Shown here one piece after another: positions 7,401 through 13,289 of a DNA stretch of 14,359 nucleotides. The notes beneath the pieces were generated by a model that saw only the letters and a list, made by a program, of their open reading frames with translations, was not told where the DNA came from and made no database searches. The position numbers and the translations under genes were made by a program. Source of the stretch: CAYVKY01 sp964452115 (GTDB lineage: Bacteria > Bacteroidota > Ignavibacteria > Tepidaquicellales > Tepidaquicellaceae). Where the stretch lies: contig CAYVKY010000052.1 of the NCBI GenBank assembly GCA_964452115.1, positions 1 through 14,359 on the forward strand, read 5' to 3'. Within the stretch, counting starts at the first letter, position 1, and every line of letters begins with the position of its first letter.

Positions 7401-8799
7401 TACAAAACTCTCACTGCTTATAGCGGAAGACGACGCAAAGACTAAAAATATTCTGGAGATAAACCTTAAAGAAAATTATGACCTTGCTTTCTGTGAAAAC
7501 GGGAAAGAAGCCCTCGATACTCTGAGAGAAAAACATTTTGACATACTCATCACCGACTGGAAGATGCCTGTTATGGACGGCAAGGCACTGCTGAATTCAG
7601 TGAAAAAAGAATTTCCCTGGATGCCTGTGATTGTAATGACGGCATTCGGAAGCATTCAGAATGCAGTTGATATGATGACCGAAGGAGCATTCTATTATAT
7701 TGAAAAGCCCGTTAAGTTAGATAACCTCGAAAAAGTACTTGAAAATGCATCGCGGACGGCTGCAAATATAAAGGACAATCAAAAGGTAAAAGATGAACTG
7801 GACTCAATCCGCCCGGACGGAATGATTATCACAAAAGATGAAACGATGCGGTCTCTAATACGATATGCGAAAGAAGTTTCGGAGACCGATTTTACAGTTC
7901 TTGTGCAGGGAGAAACAGGAACAGGCAAAGACCTTTTCTCACGGCTCATTCACAATTCAAGTCCAAGAAAAGATAAACCATTCGTTGCAATCAACTGCGG
8001 GGCGATACCGAAAGATTTGATAGAGAGCGAACTTTTCGGAAGCGAGAAAGGTGCATTCACGGGTTCTGTCGGCATCATCACGGGAAAATTTGAAGCCGCA
8101 CAGGGAGGCACAATTTTTCTGGATGAAATCGGAGAACTTCCGATGGATATGCAGGTGAAACTGCTCAGAGTACTCGAAGAAAAAAAAGTAACACGGCTCG
8201 GCAGCACAACACCGATAAGCGTTGACGTGAGAATAATCGCTGCCACAAACCAGCCTTTGAAAGAACTCGTGGAAAATTCAAAATTCAGAAGCGACCTTTA
8301 TTACAGACTGAACGTAATTAATATTGTTATCCCTCCGCTCAGGGAAAGAAAAGATGATATCTCTTTACTGTCAATGCATTTTATTAACAAGAAGAGTGAA
8401 CAGTTTGGCAACAAAATCATAGGAATAGAAAAAGAAGTTACGGAATATCTGAAATCATTAGAGTGGCCCGGAAACATCAGAGAATTTGAAAATGTAATTA
8501 TGCGTGCAATGCTGAACTGCAAATCAGGTTTCATAACACTTGATGACATTCCGAAAGACATATCGCTCACATACGGCGAAAGCCATAATACTATTCCCGA
8601 AAAATATTCTGACTTTCTGAAAGCAAAACAGGAATTCAAAGAAAAAAATATCAGCGAACTTGAAAAGAAATTTCTGCTTGAAGCACTGCGCAAAAACAAA
8701 TGGAACATCACTCATACGGCGCGCAATCTTGAAATGGACAGACGGCTTCTTCAGAAAATGATTAAAGAAAACGGGCTGGTATTTACAGATGAAGATTAA
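7390..8799 (+). CDS. NtrC-family sigma54-dependent response regulator
   Basis: A 469-residue regulator. The receiver domain (about 7-120) has acidic residues at 13-15, phospho-acceptor Asp56 in LITDWKMP, Thr84 and Lys106. The sigma54-activating AAA+ domain (about 145-375) has Walker A GETGTGKD (174-181), the sigma54-contacting loop GAFTGS (221-226, Ser in place of the usual Ala), Walker B TIFLDEIGEL (241-250), arginine-finger region RSDLYYRLNV (300-309) and sensor II WPGNIREFEN (359-368). A Fis-type helix-turn-helix lies at about 430-463 (NKWNITHTARNLEMDRRLLQ). All elements for sigma54 activation are intact. It is coupled to the upstream kinase by an 11-nt overlap. Immediately downstream are two matching dyads and a sigma54 promoter, which makes the next gene its most likely target. 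Confidence 0.95.
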   Translation: MENDTKLSLLIAEDDAKTKNILEINLKENYDLAFCENGKEALDTLREKHFDILITDWKMPVMDGKALLNSVKKEFPWMPVIVMTAFGSIQNAVDMMTEGAFYYIEKPVKLDNLEKVLENASRTAANIKDNQKVKDELDSIRPDGMIITKDETMRSLIRYAKEVSETDFTVLVQGETGTGKDLFSRLIHNSSPRKDKPFVAINCGAIPKDLIESELFGSEKGAFTGSVGIITGKFEAAQGGTIFLDEIGELPMDMQVKLLRVLEEKKVTRLGSTTPISVDVRIIAATNQPLKELVENSKFRSDLYYRLNVINIVIPPLRERKDDISLLSMHFINKKSEQFGNKIIGIEKEVTEYLKSLEWPGNIREFENVIMRAMLNCKSGFITLDDIPKDISLTYGESHNTIPEKYSDFLKAKQEFKEKNISELEKKFLLEALRKNKWNITHTARNLEMDRRLLQKMIKENGLVFTDED

Positions 8800-8800
8800 A

Positions 8801-8819
8801 TGCGCATAAATAATACGCA
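8801..8819. promoter_or_regulatory. Putative enhancer dyad 1 (TGCG-N11-CGCA)
   Basis: TGCG (8801-8804) and CGCA (8816-8819) are separated by 11 nt and begin two bases after the regulator's stop codon. The left arm with flank is AAATGCG, identical to dyad 2. Its centre is about 153 bp upstream of the predicted sigma54 start point, within normal range for an NtrC-type enhancer. Binding by the adjacent regulator is inferred. Confidence 0.6.
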
Positions 8820-8866
8820 CCACTAACACAATAATTAATCAAAATTTACCGGTTTTTTTTCAATTA

Positions 8867-8891
8867 AAATGCGAAGAGTTAATTCGCATTT
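8867..8891. promoter_or_regulatory. Putative enhancer dyad 2, also a hairpin
   Basis: AAATGCGAA (8867-8875) and TTCGCATTT (8883-8891) form a perfect 9-bp inverted repeat with a 7-nt loop. It contains TGCG-N11-CGCA (8870-8888), the same layout as dyad 1, with centres 69 bp apart. Its centre is about 84 bp upstream of the predicted sigma54 start. A T-rich stretch follows on the plus strand (8891-8902), so it could also end transcription of the regulator gene; the two roles are not exclusive. Confidence 0.6.
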
Positions 8892-8936
8892 ATTATTTTT
8901 TTCTGCATCTATGTAAATCTATTTTAAGGAAAAGTA

Positions 8937-8952
8937 TGGCACGCTATTTGCA
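8937..8952 (+). promoter_or_regulatory. Sigma54 (-24/-12) promoter of the beta-barrel gene
   Basis: TGGCACGCTATTTGCA matches the sigma54 consensus TGGCAC-N5-TTGC with the invariant GG (8938-8939) and GC (8950-8951) at the correct 12-bp step. The predicted start point is near 8963, leaving a leader of about 40 nt with AAGGA at 8986-8990 before ATG 9004. It lies directly downstream of a sigma54-activator gene and two dyads. Confidence 0.85.
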
Positions 8953-9003
8953 TTTGTATGGGAAAGATTTATTAAAAAACAAAGAAAGGAAATAATTAGT
9001 AAA

Positions 9004-9555
9004 ATGAAAAAAACAATTTTAACACTTGTCGTTATGCTTATGGCAACAATCGGGTTTTCACAGTCACTTCCAAAAACAGGAACAGTAGGACTCGGAATTG
9101 ACGGAATCACGGGTTCACCCAATTTATTAATGAAAGTGTTTTTAACTGACAGATTAGCCGGGCAAGTAATAGTCGGTGCAAATTTTGATATTTTAGGCGG
9201 AGACGCAGCAGAAGGACAGACAAAAGTAACAGGTACAGAAATCAGAGGCGGTTTAGGACTGTACTATCATTTAACTAACACAAGAGTATCACCTTACATC
9301 GGAGCAGAAGGAATTTATCAGGCATCAAAAGAAGCAGGTTTCTATACAGTTGAACCTGATACAAAAAGCTCGGTAATTGCAGGTGCAGTGTTAGGTGCTG
9401 AATTCTTTATTGACAAAAACTTCAGTGTAGGTGTCAAAGAAACTCTTGGCGGACAGTTTGACTTCAAAAGAGACATTAACAATCTCGGCGTAAAAGAAGA
9501 AGGTAACACAAAGCTTTACACAAACACAGTTCTGACAGCAAGATTTTATTTCTAA
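9004..9555 (+). CDS. Outer-membrane beta-barrel protein, predicted sigma54-controlled
   Basis: A 183-residue secreted protein. The N-terminus has a typical signal peptide (MKKTILTLVVMLMATIGFSQ), with cleavage likely after about residue 20. The mature part alternates polar and hydrophobic residues in strands, for example MKVFLTDRLAGQVIVGANFD (43-62), IRGGLGLYYHL (79-89), SPYIGAEGIYQA (95-106) and SVIAGAVLGAEFFI (122-135). It ends ARFYF, with the C-terminal aromatic residue used by the BAM machinery. About eight strands fit its size, like OmpW/OmpX-type small barrels; the family cannot be named more precisely. It stands alone between a sigma54 promoter and a strong terminator, so it is probably a monocistronic target of the upstream two-component system. 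A structural, adhesive or small-molecule-pore role is possible; the sequence does not decide. Confidence 0.82.
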   Translation: MKKTILTLVVMLMATIGFSQSLPKTGTVGLGIDGITGSPNLLMKVFLTDRLAGQVIVGANFDILGGDAAEGQTKVTGTEIRGGLGLYYHLTNTRVSPYIGAEGIYQASKEAGFYTVEPDTKSSVIAGAVLGAEFFIDKNFSVGVKETLGGQFDFKRDINNLGVKEEGNTKLYTNTVLTARFYF

Positions 9556-9574
9556 AATCTATCAGTTAATAAAT

Positions 9575-9608
9575 GAGCGGAGTCTTTGAAAAAGGGCTCC
9601 GCTTTTTT
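9575..9608 (+). terminator. Rho-independent terminator after the beta-barrel gene
   Basis: AGCGGAG (9576-9582) pairs with CTCCGCT (9597-9603). The stem continues through TCTTT (9583-9587) with AAGGG (9592-9596) using two GU pairs, giving 12 bp capped by a GAAA tetraloop (9588-9591). Six T follow (9603-9608). It is one of the strongest terminators in the window. Confidence 0.92.
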
Positions 9609-9619
9609 AATGCAAAAAA

Positions 9620-9967
9620 ATGTTAAAAAGTAAAATATTAATATTAACCGCAATAACAGTCATAATCTCGGGATTCCTTAACCTGCCGGAAGCTGTAAAA
9701 ATAATTGTAAATATTCTTACGGGATTGCTCGTTGCCATATTATCTTTATTAATATTTCACGAAACGAAAAATATCTCTCCCCTTTTAAATCTTGCGGCAG
9801 GACTTTATCTTTTCATATCAGCATTCATCGGCTGCATAATATCATCGGGGTCTTCATATATGATTAACAATCTCTTAGCAGGTTTCTTTATCAACAATAC
9901 ATCCACAATCTGCCTGCTTAAGTATATTAAATCGGGAATTAAAATCAGGCACACCGCAGCAAAATAA
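9620..9967 (+). CDS. Small membrane protein of unknown function, four predicted helices
   Basis: A 115-residue hydrophobic protein with probable helices at about 5-20, 24-48, 55-78 and 83-103 and a basic C-terminal tail (KYIKSGIKIRHTAAK). There are no catalytic motifs. The pattern AAGLYLFISAFIGCIISSG is faintly like SPW-repeat membrane proteins, but the characteristic Trp residues are missing, so I do not assign it. The ATG is only 12 nt past the T-run of the preceding terminator, which leaves almost no room for a promoter. It may be expressed by read-through or from a promoter overlapping the terminator. Codon use resembles its neighbours, which supports a real gene. Confidence 0.6.
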   Translation: MLKSKILILTAITVIISGFLNLPEAVKIIVNILTGLLVAILSLLIFHETKNISPLLNLAAGLYLFISAFIGCIISSGSSYMINNLLAGFFINNTSTICLLKYIKSGIKIRHTAAK

Positions 9968-10132
9968 TTCACAATTAACATACCGAATTTCCGCATAACG
10001 GATATTGATATAATTTTAAATGTGAATAAATAACTACAATGTTAATTATCATTTTTATATATTACACAAAGCAATTTTTTTCAATAATTCCAGTAGAATA
10101 AAATTTGTGATAATTTTATCGCAAATCCTTTA
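9968..10132. other. Intergenic region before the helicase gene
   Basis: 165 bp of very AT-rich sequence that should contain the promoter of the helicase gene. A short TCCG-CATAA-CGGA dyad (about 9989-10001) is visible but too small to interpret. I see no terminator hairpin, sigma54 site or RNA gene. Confidence 0.4.
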
Positions 10133-11284
10133 ATGAAATATCCGATGATAGACATTAATAATTTAAATCCTCAGCAAAAGGAAGCCGTAACCTGTATGAA
10201 CGGTCCGAGCCTTATAATTGCAGGAGCGGGCAGCGGAAAGACACGCGTACTTACATACAAGATTGCTTACCTTCTTGACAAAGGAGTCAGTCCGTATGAG
10301 ATTCTTGCTTTAACATTTACAAATAAAGCGGCAAATGAAATGAAGGACCGCGTAACAAAACTTTCTAATATAGAATCACATATAATTTGGATGGGAACAT
10401 TCCATTCAATTTTTGCACGCCTTCTGCGTTTCGAAGCGCACCATATCGGCTTTACGAAATCATATTCAATTTACGACGACGGCGATTCCGAAACGCTCGT
10501 AAAAAGAGTAATTGACGAACTTGACCTGCCTTCAGATAAATATAACGCAACGGGTATTGCAGAATTAATAAGTAAATTAAAAAATAAAAATACTCTTTGG
10601 GAAGACTATGAAGATTTTGCAATGAACAGGTCACCGTTCGAAAAACAAGTTGCAAGAATTTATGAAAAATATCAGAAGACACTCTTCAGCAGCAATGCTA
10701 TGGACTTTGATGACCTGATTCTCAAGCCGATTGAACTTTTTCAGAAAAACGCAGACGTGCTCAGAAAATATCAGGAACGCTTTAAATACATTCTGATTGA
10801 TGAATTTCAGGATACGAATATTACTCAGTACGAATTGATTAAAATGCTTGCTGCAAAACATAAAAATCTTACGGTTGTCGGCGATGATGCCCAGTCTATC
10901 TACCGCTGGCGCGGCGCTGAGATTCAGAATGTGTTTGACTTTGAACACGATTTTTCAGACCATAAAACTTTTAAGCTGGAGCATAATTACCGTTCAACAA
11001 AAAAAATACTTGCATTTGCTTCCGATATAATAAGCAAGAATGAAAAACAGAAGAAAAAAAATCTTTGGACTGAAAACGAAGAAGGCGATGAAGTTTTAAT
11101 CATCGAAAACTTTTCAGACAGGGACGAAGCCAACAGAGTTGTAAAACAGATTAAGGAAGATATACGCCTGAAAAACTTGTTGTCAAAGATTTTGCAGTGC
11201 TTTACCGCACAAATGCACAGTCGCGTATCCTCGAAGAAGCCCTGCGGAATAACGGACTGCCGTATATCATCGTCGGCGGAATAA
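10133..11284 (+). CDS. pcrA: UvrD/PcrA-type DNA helicase, 5' part before a frameshift
   Basis: N-terminal half of a superfamily 1A 3'-5' DNA helicase used in repair and replication restart. Visible motifs are the Q motif LNPQQKEAV (11-19), Walker A AGAGSGKT (30-37), motif Ia TFTNKAANEM (61-70), motif II LIDEFQD (221-227), motif III VVGDDAQSIYRWRGA (248-262) and motif IV LEHNYRS (282-288). Homologous reading continues to about residue 347 (IKEDIRLK) and then turns into unrelated residues ending at a stop at 11282-11284. The rest of the protein is in the -1 frame (11197-12372). The two together make about 746 residues, close to the family's usual 700-750, so this is one gene split by a single indel near 11171-11175. 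No Shine-Dalgarno is seen; ATG 10145 is an alternative start. Confidence 0.85.
   Translation: MKYPMIDINNLNPQQKEAVTCMNGPSLIIAGAGSGKTRVLTYKIAYLLDKGVSPYEILALTFTNKAANEMKDRVTKLSNIESHIIWMGTFHSIFARLLRFEAHHIGFTKSYSIYDDGDSETLVKRVIDELDLPSDKYNATGIAELISKLKNKNTLWEDYEDFAMNRSPFEKQVARIYEKYQKTLFSSNAMDFDDLILKPIELFQKNADVLRKYQERFKYILIDEFQDTNITQYELIKMLAAKHKNLTVVGDDAQSIYRWRGAEIQNVFDFEHDFSDHKTFKLEHNYRSTKKILAFASDIISKNEKQKKKNLWTENEEGDEVLIIENFSDRDEANRVVKQIKEDIRLKNLLSKILQCFTAQMHSRVSSKKPCGITDCRISSSAE
11171..11175 (+). other. Apparent 1-nt deletion site (A run) in the helicase gene
   Basis: A run of five A where six would restore the reading frame: the joined protein would read IKEDIRLKKLVVKDFAVLYR, matching the family around motif IVa. 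The downstream frame is closed by a stop at 11152-11154 just upstream, so the shift must lie between about 11155 and 11190. A sequencing or assembly error, a true mutation, or slippage at GAAAAAC are the options. Confidence 0.75.
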
Positions 11285-12372
11285 AATTTTATCAGAGAAA
11301 AGAAATCAAAGACCTGCTCTGCTACCTGAATATGATAATCAATGCTCAGGATTCCGTTTCGCTAATGCGTGCAATATCTCTGCAGGACGGTGTCGGCAAG
11401 GTGACAATTGATAAACTGCTTTCCTATGCGGTCGAAAATAATAAAACCCTCGTTGAAGTGATTAATGCTTCAGACGGACTTGATTTCATAAGAGCAAGCG
11501 CCAGAACAGCTATCGCAAGAATGACTCAGATAATAAGCAAATACAAATATCTCCGCGATGAAATTTCACTGACGGAATTTGTACGCGTGCTTATTGATGA
11601 AACGGGCGTGCTGCAGAAACTCAGGATTGAAAATACGGAAGAAGCGCAGGAACGGATAAACAACATTCAGGAATTTATAAATGCCGTTGCACAATATGAA
11701 GATACGGATGCTGAGCCGACACTGGAAGGATTTTTAGAAAAAGTTTCGCTTGTCAGCGACATTGACTCTTTTGAAGATACAAAGAATGCAGTAACTCTTA
11801 TGAGCATTCATTCATCCAAGGGACTTGAATTCCCTGTGGTATTTATAACCGGACTCGAAGACGGTTTATTCCCCGTATCCTCGGCATATAACAGCCAGGA
11901 CGACCTCGAAGAAGAGCGCCGCCTTTTCTACGTTGCCTCAACCAGAGCGCAGAAAAAACTTTATATCACACACGCAAATCAAAGGTACAAATACGGAGAA
12001 ATGACATATCAGGTGAAATCGAAATTCCTGAAAGAACTTTCGGATGATGTTCTCGATAAAACCGCAATCATAGAAAAATTTACTGTCAGCAAATACCGCG
12101 AAAAATCGGAGTATCCGTCTGTTGAACTCTTCAGAAAAAAACCCGAACCGCCAAAAAAACAAAAAGGCGAACATATCGAATATATAAATGACGGCGATGA
12201 TAAGTTTTCCGATATACAAAAAGGTGTAAATGTTTATCACGAAAAATTCAAGAATGGAACGGTTGTTGCAACTGTAGGAAAAGGAATGGAAAAAAAGGCG
12301 GACATTCGGTTTGAAAATTTCGGCGTTGTAAAAATTATGCTGAAATATGCAAAACTCACAGTAATGAATTAA
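11197..12372 (+). CDS. pcrA: UvrD/PcrA-type DNA helicase, 3' part after a frameshift
   Basis: C-terminal half of the same helicase; GTG 11197 is only the first start-like codon in this frame, and homologous sequence begins by about 11176 (LVVKDFAVLYRTNAQSR). It carries IKFYQRKEIKDLLCYL (motif IVa region), motif V LMSIHSSKGLEFPVVF (about 201-216 of this part) and motif VI EERRLFYVASTRAQKKL (about 239-255). A C-terminal Tudor-like segment, VNVYHEKFKNGTVVATVGKG, is the usual UvrD/PcrA RNA-polymerase-interacting end. The whole half is open and well conserved with no further lesions, which argues for a recent or artefactual frameshift rather than a decayed pseudogene. As an independent protein it would lack the ATP-binding half and would not work as a helicase. 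Confidence 0.85.
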   Translation: MLYRTNAQSRILEEALRNNGLPYIIVGGIKFYQRKEIKDLLCYLNMIINAQDSVSLMRAISLQDGVGKVTIDKLLSYAVENNKTLVEVINASDGLDFIRASARTAIARMTQIISKYKYLRDEISLTEFVRVLIDETGVLQKLRIENTEEAQERINNIQEFINAVAQYEDTDAEPTLEGFLEKVSLVSDIDSFEDTKNAVTLMSIHSSKGLEFPVVFITGLEDGLFPVSSAYNSQDDLEEERRLFYVASTRAQKKLYITHANQRYKYGEMTYQVKSKFLKELSDDVLDKTAIIEKFTVSKYREKSEYPSVELFRKKPEPPKKQKGEHIEYINDGDDKFSDIQKGVNVYHEKFKNGTVVATVGKGMEKKADIRFENFGVVKIMLKYAKLTVMN

Positions 12373-12394
12373 TAAATTTAAAAAAAGAGAGTAA

Positions 12395-13051
12395 ATGATA
12401 GAATTTTTGAAGGAATTTTTTACCAATATTATACACGGTGATGTCCGTGCAATTGTGCACGCCGTGGGATATGTCGGTATGGTAATAATTATTTTCAGTG
12501 AAACGGGAATACTTGCCGGATTTTTCTTTCCGGGCGATTCACTTCTTGTTGTATCGGGAATTTTCGCATCGCAGGGAAGCCTGAATATCGTATATCTGAA
12601 TCTTCTCCTTATCCCTTCGGCAGTTATAGGCGATGCGGTCGGATACTGGATAGGTCTCAAGGCAGGACCAAAACTCTTCAAAAAGGAGCAGTCATTCTTT
12701 TTCCGCAAAGATTATCTGATTAAGACTCACAACTTCTACGAAAAATACGGCGGAATTACAATAATTCTCGCACGCTTTATGCCCATCATCAGAACATTTG
12801 CTCCGACGGTTGCCGGCATCGCTCAGATGAGATATTGGGATTTCTTCAAATATAATGTAATTGGAGGTATCGGCTGGGTGCTTTCAATGACATTTATCGG
12901 TTACTTCCTCGGAAACATCCTTCCCGACGTTGACAAACACATCGAGTTCATAATTATTATCGTAGTATTCATTTCGATACTCCCCGCTATCATCAAATAC
13001 ATATCCGCAAAAATCAAATCTAAAAAAGCGAACAATTCCGTATCAATGTAA
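12395..13051 (+). CDS. DedA-family inner-membrane protein
   Basis: A 218-residue polytopic membrane protein of the DedA/SNARE-associated (VTT) family, some members of which recycle undecaprenyl phosphate or flip lipids and support membrane potential. Family marks are FSETGILAGFFFPGDSLL (34-51) with Glu36 and Asp48 in the first re-entrant region, GDAVGYWIG (79-87), the FYEKYGGITIILARFMPIIR segment (114-133) with Arg127 and Arg133, then TFAPTVAGIAQM (134-145) and GGIGWV (157-162). All hallmark acidic and arginine residues are present. It starts 22 nt after the helicase stop with a weak GAGAG ribosome site, so it may share that transcript. It is closed by its own terminator. The stop codon lies inside a 7-bp repeat. 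The exact substrate cannot be read from sequence. Confidence 0.93.
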   Translation: MIEFLKEFFTNIIHGDVRAIVHAVGYVGMVIIIFSETGILAGFFFPGDSLLVVSGIFASQGSLNIVYLNLLLIPSAVIGDAVGYWIGLKAGPKLFKKEQSFFFRKDYLIKTHNFYEKYGGITIILARFMPIIRTFAPTVAGIAQMRYWDFFKYNVIGGIGWVLSMTFIGYFLGNILPDVDKHIEFIIIIVVFISILPAIIKYISAKIKSKKANNSVSM

Positions 13052-13073
13052 AATGTAAAGTGTAAAATGTAAA
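13046..13073. repeat. Four tandem copies of a 7-bp unit RTGTAAA
   Basis: ATGTAAA, ATGTAAA, GTGTAAA, ATGTAAA follow one another without gaps. The first copy contains the last Met codon and the TAA stop of dedA. Confidence 0.85.
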
Positions 13074-13093
13074 ATTTTGAATAAAGATAGTAT

Positions 13094-13123
13094 GGGCTGA
13101 CCAAAGTGTCAGCCCTTTTTTTT
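13094..13123 (+). terminator. Rho-independent terminator of dedA
   Basis: GGGCTGAC (13094-13101) and GTCAGCCC (13108-13115) form a perfect 8-bp stem with a 6-nt loop, followed by eight T (13116-13123). It lies 42 nt past the dedA stop. Confidence 0.93.
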
Positions 13124-13169
13124 CACTTTTTCTCAAATCTGGTCTGCTTGTGAACACAACCGTAACAGT

Positions 13170-13197
13170 GTAGAGACAAAGCATGCTTTGTCTCTAC
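13170..13197. repeat. Perfect 28-bp palindrome
   Basis: The sequence from GTAGAGACAAAGCA to its own reverse complement, centred on GCATGC (13181-13186), has no loop and no mismatch. It is the outer-arm TAGAGAC type known from dispersed palindromic repeats. It can form a cruciform or a hairpin in either strand's RNA. Confidence 0.9.
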
Positions 13198-13213
13198 CAA
13201 AAAATAAAACAAA

Positions 13214-13258
13214 AAGAGACTAAGCATGTTCCGCCAATCGTGAACATGCTTGTCTCTT
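13214..13258 (-). terminator. Imperfect hairpin, probable rocD terminator
   Basis: AAGAGAC (13214-13220) pairs with GTCTCTT (13252-13258), and AAGCATGTTC (13222-13231) pairs with GAACATGCTT (13242-13251), giving 17 bp with one bulged T (13221) and a 10-nt loop. On the minus strand it lies about 30 nt past the rocD stop and is followed by a T-rich run (complement of 13211-13215 and of 13199-13209). It shares the AGAGAC-AAGCATG core with the palindrome at 13170-13197, so it looks like a diverged copy that now serves as a terminator. Confidence 0.65.
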
Positions 13259-13289
13259 CATTTGAAATTTTTACATTTACAATTTTACA

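Noticed and set aside
8301..8711. A 136-codon minus-strand open frame inside the response regulator
   Set aside because: Ser/Phe-rich shadow of a strongly conserved gene.
11938..12708. A 256-codon minus-strand open frame across the helicase end and dedA
   Set aside because: It opposes two well-recognised genes, is Phe/Ile/Arg-rich like antisense translations of AT-rich genes, and shows no domain.
13046..13258. CRISPR array
   Set aside because: The repeats are 7-bp tandem units and palindromes, with no regular 25-40 bp direct repeats and spacers.
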